64,000 nt of DNA from Conexibacter sp. CPCC 205762. Its GTDB lineage: Bacteria; Actinomycetota; Thermoleophilia; Solirubrobacterales; Solirubrobacteraceae. This document shows positions 1 to 7,481 of the stretch, piece after piece (the stretch's first letter is position 1; each line of letters opens with the position of its first letter). Location: positions 1-64,000 of the forward strand of contig NZ_JAUTDN010000012.1 in the NCBI RefSeq assembly GCF_030646155.1, in the 5' to 3' direction. The notes beneath the pieces are model-generated. The model saw only the letters and a list, made by a program, of their open reading frames with translations, did no database searches and was not told where the DNA came from. Position numbers and translations under genes: made by a program.

Positions 1-1
1 C

Positions 2-640
2 TTTGCCCCGCCGGCGCCTGCCCCGCCGGCAGCTGCCCCGCCGGCGCCCGCCCCGCCGGCAGCTGCCCCGCCGGCACCTGCCCCGCCGGCAGCTGCCCCG
101 CCGGCACCTGCCCCGCCGGCACCTGCCCCGCCGGGATCCGCGCCGGAGGCGGCCGGCGCCACGCCGGAAGCGCGTGCCGGCAGCGGGGACGCCGACGCCG
201 CCTATCGCGCCGCCGCAGCGCTGCTGGACGACGCCGGCATGCCGGGGCTCACGCGCGGGCTGCCGGCGCTGGCGCGACTCTGTCTCGCCGTTGCGAACCG
301 CGCGCCGGCGCCGGCCGATCCGGCGCTCGACTGGGGGCCGTACGCGCCGTGGGCGCGGCCGCTCGTCATGCTCGCGCGCGGGGACCGGGAGGCGGCGCGC
401 GCGGCGCTGGACGCCGCACCCGACCCGCCGCACGACCTGCTGCTGGAGGCGAACTGGTGCCTGCTCGCGCAGGCGGCGCTGCAGCTCGGCGACACGCGCC
501 GCATCCGGCAGGCGCGCGAGGCGCTCGCGCCCGCCGCGAAGGAGCTGGCGGGGGCCGGCAGCGGTCTGCTCACCGCCGGCCCCGTCTCAGCCCATCTGCA
601 GCAGCTCGACGCCGCACTGGGCGGCGATGCATCCGGCTGA
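2..640 (+). CDS. C-terminal part of a BTAD/SARP-like transcriptional regulator (5' truncated by the window)
   Basis: The reading frame is open from the window edge to the TGA at 638-640. It begins with a low-complexity linker of eight APPA(A/P) units, then a helical, Ala/Leu/Arg-rich segment of about 160 residues. Pieces such as DWGPYAPWARPLVMLARGD and LLEANWCLLAQAALQLGD look like TPR-type helical hairpins. The tail (LAPAAKELAGAGSGLLTAGPVSAHLQQL) resembles the ends of large actinobacterial BTAD/SARP or AAA-type regulators. The N-terminal DNA-binding and ATPase parts would lie outside the window, so the family assignment rests only on this tail. It converges on the exported phosphoesterase gene downstream. 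Confidence 0.5.
   Translation, partial: FAPPAPAPPAAAPPAPAPPAAAPPAPAPPAAAPPAPAPPAPAPPGSAPEAAGATPEARAGSGDADAAYRAAAALLDDAGMPGLTRGLPALARLCLAVANRAPAPADPALDWGPYAPWARPLVMLARGDREAARAALDAAPDPPHDLLLEANWCLLAQAALQLGDTRRIRQAREALAPAAKELAGAGSGLLTAGPVSAHLQQLDAALGGDASG
5..139 (+). repeat. 15-bp in-frame tandem repeat (Pro/Ala linker)
   Basis: Eight near-perfect 15-bp units (5-124) plus a decayed ninth (125-139) encode APPAA/APPAP in strict codon register. The fifth codon mostly alternates between gct and cct. The array forms a flexible linker in the truncated regulator. Its near-identity at DNA level suggests recent slippage or active length variation. Confidence 0.85.
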
Positions 641-731
641 TCGCGCCGCCGCACCGCACCCGGCGGCGCGGCGTCGCGCTGACTCGCGCCGCGCGGCGCC
701 GCGCCCGGCGGCGACGTGTCCGGTCGATCGG

Positions 732-762
732 GACGCCGCGCCGCACTCAGCAGCGCGGCGCC
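732..762. terminator. Hairpin between convergent genes
   Basis: A 13-bp stem (732-744 with 750-762, two G-T or mismatch positions) with a 5-nt loop lies between the stop of the truncated regulator and the stop of the metallophosphoesterase gene. There is no T-run, which is common for actinobacterial intrinsic terminators. It could serve both directions. Confidence 0.4.
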
Positions 763-777
763 AGTGCGATCAGCGAC

Positions 778-3240
778 TCAGCGCGCGGTGCGCTTGGCGG
801 CCGCTCTCGCGACCCGCACCGTCGTGCTGCGTCTGTGCGTGCCGCCCTGCGAGCGGGCGGTCACCTCGACGCGGTATCTGCCGGCGCGCAGGGAGCGCGG
901 CAGTCTCACCGTCACCACACCAGCGCGCTTGGCGGTCACGGTGACCGTTCGCACGACGCGTCTGCAGCCGCCGTTCGTGCAGCTCTTCAGCGCGACGCGC
1001 AGTCTCGACGCGCCGTTGACGCGCACGCGCAGCGCGTTGCCTCGCAGCGCGATCGAGCTGACGCGGGCCGCCTGCGGGCGGGCCGGCGTTCTCGGCGCCG
1101 GGGGCTGGACGACCGGCGGGGTGAGGACCGGCGGCGTCACGACCGGCGGGTTCACGACCGGCGGCGTCGTGCCCGGCTGCTCCGGCTGTCTCTCTTCCGG
1201 CTGTCTCTCCTCGGGCTGTCTCTCCTCGGGCTGTCTCTCCTCCGGCGGCGCGACGTACGTGCGCGCCGTCAGCCACTGGTCACGCGGCAGCGGGCGGTCG
1301 ACGATGCGGGTCTCACCGATGCAGCCGAACCAGCCGTTGCCGGTCTTGCCGCCGCCCAGGCTGGAGCCGATCCGCCACGGCAGTCTGGTGCTGGCGAGGC
1401 CGAGCGTGTTGATCGAGTTGCGCAGCACCGGCGCGCCGTCGATGTTGAGCGTGGTGGTCGCCGTCAGCGGGTCGTTGACGACCGCGATGTGCATCCATCT
1501 GCCGGCCATGATCTCGCCGGACCAGGCGGCGCGGTCCTCGGCGGGCGAGGCGCTCGACTGGTTCCACTGGACCTCGCGCAGGTTCGAGATCGCCATCGTG
1601 AAGACCGGCTCGTCCCAGCTCCAGCCGGGGTTCGTCATGCCGGGCACGTCTCTGCGGTTGCCCTCGCGGGAGAGGCCGCCCATCCAGGCGTTGGCGGTCG
1701 CGCTCCAGTCGGCGTCGACCTTCACGAACGTCTCGATCGTGTAGCCGGTCGTGACGAAGTTGACGTCGTTGACCGCCGCGCCGAGCGGGGTGTTCATGTA
1801 GCTGACTCTTCTGCCGCCGTTGAGGAAGCAGGCGCTCGCCGGGCTCGACGAGAGCGCCGAGTGGTCGCTGGAGATCGACAGGTCGCCGGGCTGGACGTCG
1901 GCGACGTTGGCGTCGGTCGCCGGGTCGGCGCGTCGCATGTCGGCGCCGGCGGCGGAGAGGTCTCTCGCAGCGACCGCGCCGTAGGCGACGGGGCCGGCGG
2001 CGGTGCCGTCGAAGCGCCAGTGCGCGAGCGTGCCGTCGACTCTCGGGTAGTCGCTCGTGTCGTGCGGCGTTCTCGGCTCGGTCGCGCCGGGATCGGTGTA
2101 GCCGTCGAGGACCGCTCTCTTGGCGGCGGCGATCAGCGAGCTGTGGTCAGCCGCGGCGGGCGCCTGCGAGTCGGCGAAACGGGCGAAGCGCGCGTTCCAG
2201 TCGATCGGCATTCTGAGGTTCTCGTTCGGCCCGGTCTTCACGGCCTGGTCGAAGTCGGGGACGATCGTGTCAGCCGGCTTGAGGCGGACCCACGGCGAGA
2301 CGACGGCCGTGTCGATCGTGTTGTTGGTGAAGTCGAACTCCATCAGGCCGAGGTAGGCGTTGCCGCCCTGGTAGGCCATCTGGTAGTCCCACACGATCTG
2401 GTCGACGCTGTGACCGAAGTCGTTCGTCTTGCGCAGGTGCGCGGAGCCGTGGTTGTGGCCGTTGAGCGTCAGGAAGATCTGATCGTTGTCTCTGATCAGG
2501 TTGTCCCACAGCCGTCTGCCGGCGCCGGTCTCGACCGCGGTGACGCCGTCGGAGGCGATGTTGAGGATGTCGTGGACGGTCAGGATCGCCGGCAGTCTCG
2601 GATGCTCGGCGAGCACCTGGCGGGCCCACGCCATGCCTCTGTCGGACGGGTTCCAGCCGAGCGAGATGACGAGGAACTCACGCCCCTCGGCTCTGAACGT
2701 GTGCCACTCGTGCCAGCCGCTGGGATCACGCCCGCCGTCGCCCGGCTGGGCCTCCGCGCGCGAGGTCGGGAAGTATCTGAGGTAGTGCTCGGTCGAGGGG
2801 TCGCGCGACTCCTCGTCGTTGTTGCGGACGTCGTGGTTGCCGCTCATCATCGAGTACGGCAGCGCGGCGTCGTCGAGCGTTCTCATCGCCTCGTCGGCGA
2901 CTTCCCACTCCTGCGTCTGGTCGGCGCGGTCGACGACGTCGCCGAGGTGCGCGACGAACGGGATCTCCAGCTCGGCCTGTCTGTCGGCGAGCCACTCGGT
3001 CTGGACCGCGAACGGCTCGTTGCCGTAGCGTCTCATGAAGAGGTCGCCCTGGTTGGCGGAGGCGTAGCGCGAGTAGAACTGCGTGTCCGGCAGGACGCCG
3101 AAGAGGAAGCTCGAGCGGTCGCCTTCGGCCGCGGAGGCGGTCTCCGTCAGGAAGGCCGCCGAGGTGGGGGTGAGCGCGCACACAGCGGTGGCGGCGGCAA
3201 GGGCCAGCCGACCGCGTGAGCGGCGAGTCAATCGGTTCAC
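778..3240 (-). CDS. Exported metallophosphoesterase with LamG-like domain
   Basis: 820-residue secreted protein with a GTG start and a Sec-type signal peptide (about residues 1-38, ending ASA-AE). The calcineurin-like phosphoesterase domain shows PDTQFY (51-56), GDVVD (100-104), GNHD (134-137), VHD (222-224) and GHNHG (261-265), so the binuclear metal site looks complete. A LamG/concanavalin-like jelly-roll follows (about 405-660). Then comes a linker of four EERQP repeats and VVxPP repeats, and a basic beta-type C-terminal domain (about 715-820) shared with other exported proteins here. The likely role is hydrolysis of phosphoesters or phosphodiesters outside the cell; the substrate is unknown. 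AGA arginine codons are frequent. The nearest upstream gene on this strand is a cytoplasmic regulator 86 bp away, and a PHO-box-like repeat lies in that gap. Confidence 0.85.
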   Translation of the reverse strand: MNRLTRRSRGRLALAAATAVCALTPTSAAFLTETASAAEGDRSSFLFGVLPDTQFYSRYASANQGDLFMRRYGNEPFAVQTEWLADRQAELEIPFVAHLGDVVDRADQTQEWEVADEAMRTLDDAALPYSMMSGNHDVRNNDEESRDPSTEHYLRYFPTSRAEAQPGDGGRDPSGWHEWHTFRAEGREFLVISLGWNPSDRGMAWARQVLAEHPRLPAILTVHDILNIASDGVTAVETGAGRRLWDNLIRDNDQIFLTLNGHNHGSAHLRKTNDFGHSVDQIVWDYQMAYQGGNAYLGLMEFDFTNNTIDTAVVSPWVRLKPADTIVPDFDQAVKTGPNENLRMPIDWNARFARFADSQAPAAADHSSLIAAAKRAVLDGYTDPGATEPRTPHDTSDYPRVDGTLAHWRFDGTAAGPVAYGAVAARDLSAAGADMRRADPATDANVADVQPGDLSISSDHSALSSSPASACFLNGGRRVSYMNTPLGAAVNDVNFVTTGYTIETFVKVDADWSATANAWMGGLSREGNRRDVPGMTNPGWSWDEPVFTMAISNLREVQWNQSSASPAEDRAAWSGEIMAGRWMHIAVVNDPLTATTTLNIDGAPVLRNSINTLGLASTRLPWRIGSSLGGGKTGNGWFGCIGETRIVDRPLPRDQWLTARTYVAPPEERQPEERQPEERQPEERQPEQPGTTPPVVNPPVVTPPVLTPPVVQPPAPRTPARPQAARVSSIALRGNALRVRVNGASRLRVALKSCTNGGCRRVVRTVTVTAKRAGVVTVRLPRSLRAGRYRVEVTARSQGGTHRRSTTVRVARAAAKRTAR
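1184..1243 (-). repeat. 15-bp tandem repeat encoding EERQP
   Basis: Four 15-bp units in the linker of the metallophosphoesterase encode EERQP four times. They are followed on the coding strand by degenerate VVxPP units (about 1105-1170). The units differ at only one or two bases, so the array is probably length-variable. Confidence 0.8.
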
Positions 3241-3274
3241 CAGCCGAACCTATGTCTCGTCACTCACCGATCTC

Positions 3275-3301
3275 GTGACCGGGAAGTGAATAGAGAGTGA
3301 C
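3275..3301 (-). promoter_or_regulatory. PHO-box-like direct repeats with exact 11-bp phasing
   Basis: On the coding strand of the metallophosphoesterase three half-sites GTCAC (3297-3301), TTCAC (3286-3290) and GTCAC (3275-3279) start exactly 11 bp apart. They end 35 bp upstream of the GTG start. A fourth related element (GTTCAAC, near 3308-3314) lies one base out of phase. Actinobacterial PhoP boxes are 11-bp direct repeats of the type GTTCAYC, so PhoP-like control is plausible for this phosphoesterase. The assignment is by resemblance only. Confidence 0.45.
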
Positions 3302-3326
3302 TTAACTGTTGAACATGTACATCCGT

Positions 3327-4208
3327 TTAGGATGCGTCGCGTTGTGTGCGCGGTGTCACTTTACTGTCGGGTGAGTCAGGGAATTGAAGCCCGACGACCG
3401 CCAGCAGGCGCAGCTTGTCGGCGTCCTCGCTGCCGGGCACGGCGGTGAAGACGAGCAGCCGCTGGGCGTCGTTCTCGGCGACGAGCACCTGGCAGTCGAC
3501 GGCGACCATCCCGATCGCCGGGTGGATCACGCGCTTGCTGCGCGGCTCGAGCGTGGCGCGCACCTCGTGCGCCTCCCAGATCGCCGTGAACTCGTCGCTG
3601 CGCGCGAGCAGCTCGTCGACGATCGCGCGCGCCTCGGCGTCACCAGGGTCGCGCGCGAGCGCGTTGCGCAGGTGGCCGACGAGCGCGCGGCCGTGCGTGT
3701 CGTGGTAGTCGGGCGGGTAGAAGGAGCGCGCCGCCGGGTCGCCGAACCAGCGCTGCACGAACGTGCGGCGGTCGCCGTCGAAGTCGCTGAGGTCGCCGAA
3801 CAGCGCGACCCCCAGCTCGTTCTGCGCGAGCGTGTGGCCGATGTCGGAGATCACGAGCGCCGGCGCGTCGACCGTGTCGAGCACGCGCATCAGCGCCGGG
3901 CTGACGTGATGGGTGCGGAAGGCGCGCGACGGCGGCGTGTGGCCGGCCAGCAGGAAGAGGTGGTCGCGCTCGTCGACGGTCAGCCGCAGGCCGCGCGCGA
4001 GCGCGCTCAGCAGCTGCTCGGAGGGCTGCGGCCCGCGCTGCTGCTCCAGCCGCGCGAGGTAGTCGGTCGACATGCCGGTCAGCGCCGCGACCTCCTCGCG
4101 CCGCAGGCCCGGCGTGCGGCGGCGCGGCCCGGCCATGAGGCCGACGTCCTCGGGGCGCAGCGCCTCACGGCGGCGGCGCAGGAAGTCGGCGAGCTGAGCA
4201 CGGTCCAT
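3327..4208 (-). CDS. XRE-family regulator with MmyB-like ligand-binding domain
   Basis: 293 residues when started at the internal ATG (MDRAQLADF), preferred over an upstream in-frame start at 4232 because the HTH homology begins there. The N-terminal XRE helix-turn-helix (about 5-80) contains TPGLRREEVAALTGMS and LARLEQQRGPQPS, the classic MmyB-family signature. The rest (about 95-265) is a MLTR/PAS-like ligand-binding domain with WFGDP and VGHLRNALARDPGDAEA. Such regulators usually sit divergent from an SDR or other oxidoreductase they repress, and that is exactly the arrangement here. The inducer is unknown. Confidence 0.9.
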   Translation of the reverse strand: MDRAQLADFLRRRREALRPEDVGLMAGPRRRTPGLRREEVAALTGMSTDYLARLEQQRGPQPSEQLLSALARGLRLTVDERDHLFLLAGHTPPSRAFRTHHVSPALMRVLDTVDAPALVISDIGHTLAQNELGVALFGDLSDFDGDRRTFVQRWFGDPAARSFYPPDYHDTHGRALVGHLRNALARDPGDAEARAIVDELLARSDEFTAIWEAHEVRATLEPRSKRVIHPAIGMVAVDCQVLVAENDAQRLLVFTAVPGSEDADKLRLLAVVGLQFPDSPDSKVTPRTQRDAS

Positions 4209-4224
4209 CGCTCCAGTATGCCCA

Positions 4225-4260
4225 CGTTGCAACGGTCAGCCAGGGATCGCCGGTCCCTGG
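4225..4260. promoter_or_regulatory. Candidate operators in the MmyB-type regulator / SDR divergent promoter
   Basis: Two symmetric sequences lie in the roughly 100-bp divergent gap. One is the perfect 10-bp palindrome cgttgcaacg (4225-4234). The other is the inverted repeat ccaggga-N7-tccctgg (4240-4246 and 4254-4260). Either could be the binding site of the flanking XRE regulator. I cannot tell which from sequence alone. Confidence 0.4.
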
Positions 4261-4309
4261 ATGCACGCGCCCCTCCGCAACGGCGCGCAGGCGTCCCATC
4301 CTCAGCTCC

Positions 4310-5074
4310 ATGACCTCCACCACGCAGCTCGCACTGATCACCGGCGGCAGCCGCGGCCTCGGCCGCAACACCGCGATCCACCTCGCCAGAGCCGGCGTCG
4401 ACTCGGTCGTCACCTACCGCGCCGAGCGCGCGGACGCCGATGCCGTCGTCGCCGAGATCGAGGCGCTCGGCCGCAAGGCGGTCGCGCTCCAGCTCGACAC
4501 CGGCGCCCACGCCAGCTTCCCCGCCTTCGCCGAGCAGCTCGCGCGCACGCTGCAGGAGACGTGGAGCCGCGACTCCTTCGACGTGCTCGTCAACAACGCC
4601 GGCGGCGCGCTCCACGCGCCGATCGCGGAGACGACCGAGGAGCAGTTCGACGGCGTCTTCGACGTCCACGTCAAGGGCGTCTTCTTCCTCACGCAGCGGC
4701 TGCTGCCGCTGCTGGCCGACGGCGGCACGATCGTCAACGTCTCCAGCGGGCTGGCGCGCTTCAGCTTCCCCGGCAGCGGCGCCTACGCGGCCGCGAAGGG
4801 CGCCGTCGAGGTGCTGACGCGCTACCTGGCGCTGGAGCTGGGCGGGCGCGGGATCACCGTCAACACGATCGCCCCGGGCGCGATCGCGACCGACTTCAGC
4901 GGCGGGATGGTGCGCGACAACCCGGAGATGCAGGCGGGGATCGCGGCGCAGACGGCGCTCGGGCGGGTCGGGCAGCCGGACGACGTCGGCGGCGCGATCG
5001 CGGCGCTCGTGACGAGCACGAGCCGCTGGATCACGGGCGAGCGGATCGAGGTCTCCGGCGGGATGCGGCTGTAG
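4310..5074 (+). CDS. SDR-family NAD(P)-dependent oxidoreductase
   Basis: 254 residues, normal length for a classical short-chain dehydrogenase. The Rossmann cofactor motif TGGSRGLG is at 11-18, NNAGG at 95-99, catalytic Ser in NVSSG (about 145) and YAAAK (Y159, K163); PGAIATD follows the active site. The C-terminus (ITGERIEVSGGMRL) is typical of 3-oxoacyl-ACP-reductase-like SDRs. An aldehyde, ketone or quinone substrate cannot be chosen. It is transcribed away from the MmyB-type regulator, which probably controls it. Confidence 0.9.
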   Translation: MTSTTQLALITGGSRGLGRNTAIHLARAGVDSVVTYRAERADADAVVAEIEALGRKAVALQLDTGAHASFPAFAEQLARTLQETWSRDSFDVLVNNAGGALHAPIAETTEEQFDGVFDVHVKGVFFLTQRLLPLLADGGTIVNVSSGLARFSFPGSGAYAAAKGAVEVLTRYLALELGGRGITVNTIAPGAIATDFSGGMVRDNPEMQAGIAAQTALGRVGQPDDVGGAIAALVTSTSRWITGERIEVSGGMRL

Positions 5075-5100
5075 ACGACGGCGGGGGCCTCGCCGTCGTC
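5074..5100. terminator. Bidirectional terminator hairpin
   Basis: A perfect 10-bp inverted repeat (gacgacggcg at 5074-5083, cgccgtcgtc at 5091-5100) with a 7-nt loop starts on the last base of the SDR stop codon. It lies 13 bp from the stop of the converging PhoX gene, and no poly-T follows. Confidence 0.6.
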
Positions 5101-5113
5101 GAGCGCACTCAGG

Positions 5114-7420
5114 TCAGGTCAGCTTGACCGTCGCCGCAATCGCGCGGCGGTTGCCGGCGGCGTCGACCGCGACGACCGACAGCTGCGCTCTCGTGTCTCT
5201 GCCGCGCAGCGCGCGCACGCGCAGCTTGCCGGTCGAGGTCAGTCTCAGCGTCAGCTCGGTGCGACCCGCTCTGAGCTGGCGCGTCGCGCGCCCGATCGTG
5301 ACGAGCTTTCTGCGCGATCTGCGCTTTCTGCCTCTGCCGGAGACGGTCGTCACCGTCAGCTCCAGCGCGATCGTCGCTCTGACCGGCTCGCTGACCTGGA
5401 GCGTCAGCGGCAGGCCGCCTCTGAGCAGCTGCGCCTGACGGCGCGTTCTCGGCACGGCGGCCAGTCTGAGGCTCGGCTTCGTTCTGTCGGCCGCTCTGCT
5501 CGGCGGCTGCTCGCCGCCCGGGGTCGGCGGCAGCGGCGGGATGACGTTCGGCGGTCTCTCCTCCGACGGCGGCGTGACCGGGTCGTCGACGTGCGTCGGC
5601 AGCTTCGTCACCGCGACCAGCGACGGGACCGGCGTCGAGGGGTTGAAGTTGATCGTCTTGTTGCCCTCGGGCCACCACGACGTGTACGTCGCGACGTTGC
5701 CGTAGACGCCGCCCGCGGCCGGCGTCTCCTCGCCCGGGTGCTGGACGTTGACGAACAGCGTCTCCTCGTCGGGCGTGAAGTACGGACCCGTGCCCTCGGA
5801 CTCGATCGGCATGTTGGCGAAGCGGAAGGCGACGCCGGCGTTGGGGCCCGTGCGCGGGATCATGAAGACCGCGTTGTTGCGGTGGTACTCGTAGTAGTCC
5901 TTTCTGCTCGTCGAGCCCGACAGCGAGCTGGACGAGATGTCCGTGACCACCCACAGGTTGCCGTGGTTGTCGAAGCAGAGGTTGTCGCAGCTGGAGAAGC
6001 CGCGCTCGCCGGCCGGGACGCCCGTGCCTCTGTCGCCGCCGCCGGCGTAGTCGGCCCACGTGAACTGCTTGTCGGAGCCGACCGCGGTCGGGTCGTTGCC
6101 GTTCTCGACCAGCTTGCGGATCGCGCCGTGGGCGTCGTTGACGTTGCTGTTGTTCGTGAACGAGATGAAGACCGCGCCGTCGCTGTTGACCTCGAGGTCC
6201 TCGGGCCGGTTGGTCGCGTGGTGGGCGAGGAACTCCGCGCTGCCGACGTTGGCGAGGATCCGCTCCTGGCAGTCCTCCAGCTCGGCCTCGGTCACCTCGC
6301 GCCAGAAGCCGACGCCGGAGGCGGGGCTGGTCGGGACGGTGTCGCCGTTTCTGGCGAAGGTGCGGCGGCCGTGGTCGAACCAGGCGATGTAGAGCTTGCC
6401 CTCCTCGAGGATTCTGAGGTTGTTGGCGCGGTCGCCCGCGACGAACTGGCGCGTCGAGACGAACTTGTAGACGCCGGCGTCGACCTTGTCGTCGCCCATG
6501 TAGAGCACGAACGGCTTGCCGGCGGCAGCCCGGAAGGCCGTGTTCTCGTGGCGGAAGCGGCCGAGCGCGGTGTGCTTGCGCGGCGTCCAGCTGGGGTCGT
6601 ACGGGTCGGTCTCGACGACCCAGCCGTACTTCGACAGCGTCGTGTGGTCGTACTCGGCGTTGGTCGGGTCGGCGGTCGTCGCGGTGCTGAGCGCCCAGCC
6701 GTACGTTCTCGCGTAGTCCTGGAAGTTCTCCTCGCAGGAGAGCGCGGTGCCCCACGGCGTGATGCCGCCGGAGCAGTTCGCGAGCGAGCCTCTGGAGGTC
6801 GTCCCGACTCTGGCGCTGCCCTTGAGCGGGCCGGTGAAGTCGCAGACCGGGTCGGCGCCCGTGATGCGGCGGTTGTATCTCGACGGCGAGACGACCTGCC
6901 ACAGGCCCTCGGCGTCCTTCTTGACGTGCAGGACCGAGTTGCCGACCGACTCCTGCTCCAGCTCGATCTGGGCGATCGTCTTGTTGGCCGCGGTTGTGAC
7001 GCCGTGCTGGAAGAACGGCGCCGGGTACTCGTGGTTGACGAACAGCAGCCCCTCGTCTCGCTTGCCCTCGAGCGCGAAGAAGGCGAGGAAGTCGTTGTTG
7101 TAGCCGAACCTCAGCTGGGTGCCGTCGGTGTTGGCGAATCTGTCGCCGTAGCCGATCACGACGTGGGCGCGGTAGCCCGCCGGCACCTCGAAGGCGTCGG
7201 CGCTGGAGGCGGCGATCGCGCTGAAGTCGGCGAACGGGTTGACGACCTCGGCGGCGTGCGCGACGCCGGCGTCGCCGAGCAGGTCGGCGATCCCCGGGGC
7301 GGAGAGGATCGCGTTGGCGGCGACGGTGCTGGCACCCGCGGCCGCCACGCCGCGGATGAAGTGACGCCGGGTCGAGCCCCCGGCGTCAGTGGGGGTGATG
7401 GGATCTGACATGCGCCGCAC
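5114..7420 (-). CDS. Tat-exported PhoX-family (DUF839) phosphatase with C-terminal beta domain
   Basis: 768 residues from GTG at 7420; an in-frame ATG at 7411 is an alternative start. The N-terminus has a twin-arginine signal (STRRHFIRGVAAAGAS, RR at 18-19, AHA-AE cleavage near 57). The PF05787/PhoX body (about 60-610) contains LLFVNHEY (126-132), TALSCEENFQDY (225-236), RPEDLE and DNLCFDNHGNLWVVTD, as expected for these Ca/Fe-dependent phosphomonoesterases. A Pro-rich linker then leads to a basic tail beginning DRTKP (about 660-768) that recurs in other exported proteins here. Its likely role is release of phosphate from organic esters outside the membrane. AGA codons are abundant, especially in the tail. 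Confidence 0.88.
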   Translation of the reverse strand: MRRMSDPITPTDAGGSTRRHFIRGVAAAGASTVAANAILSAPGIADLLGDAGVAHAAEVVNPFADFSAIAASSADAFEVPAGYRAHVVIGYGDRFANTDGTQLRFGYNNDFLAFFALEGKRDEGLLFVNHEYPAPFFQHGVTTAANKTIAQIELEQESVGNSVLHVKKDAEGLWQVVSPSRYNRRITGADPVCDFTGPLKGSARVGTTSRGSLANCSGGITPWGTALSCEENFQDYARTYGWALSTATTADPTNAEYDHTTLSKYGWVVETDPYDPSWTPRKHTALGRFRHENTAFRAAAGKPFVLYMGDDKVDAGVYKFVSTRQFVAGDRANNLRILEEGKLYIAWFDHGRRTFARNGDTVPTSPASGVGFWREVTEAELEDCQERILANVGSAEFLAHHATNRPEDLEVNSDGAVFISFTNNSNVNDAHGAIRKLVENGNDPTAVGSDKQFTWADYAGGGDRGTGVPAGERGFSSCDNLCFDNHGNLWVVTDISSSSLSGSTSRKDYYEYHRNNAVFMIPRTGPNAGVAFRFANMPIESEGTGPYFTPDEETLFVNVQHPGEETPAAGGVYGNVATYTSWWPEGNKTINFNPSTPVPSLVAVTKLPTHVDDPVTPPSEERPPNVIPPLPPTPGGEQPPSRAADRTKPSLRLAAVPRTRRQAQLLRGGLPLTLQVSEPVRATIALELTVTTVSGRGRKRRSRRKLVTIGRATRQLRAGRTELTLRLTSTGKLRVRALRGRDTRAQLSVVAVDAAGNRRAIAATVKLT

Positions 7421-7431
7421 CGTAGGCAGGC

Positions 7432-7453
7432 GTTCATGCCGAGTTGTTGCCGA
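7432..7453. promoter_or_regulatory. 11-bp direct repeat upstream of the PhoX gene
   Basis: GTTCATGCCGA (7432-7442) is followed immediately by GTTGTTGCCGA (7443-7453), identical at 9 of 11 positions. A weaker GAGTGAC lies at 7455-7461. The repeat sits just upstream of the PhoX start. GTTCA-type 11-bp repeats are the unit of actinobacterial PHO boxes, although the orientation is opposite to the gene. Confidence 0.4.
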
Positions 7454-7481
7454 AGAGTGACTAAATCGTCTCCATTAATTA

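Noticed and set aside
3-139. CRISPR-like short tandem repeats at the window start
   Set aside because: Units are contiguous, 15 bp, in codon register and without spacers; this is a coding linker.
349-3219. Long open frame on the plus strand opposite the metallophosphoesterase
   Set aside because: Arg/Ala/Val-rich shadow of a real gene; no signal peptide, domain or ribosome-binding site, and the minus strand carries clear enzyme motifs.
5591-7408. Plus-strand 605-residue frame opposite PhoX
   Set aside because: Shadow frame with biased composition (Arg/Val/Gly/Asp); the PhoX motifs on the other strand are decisive.
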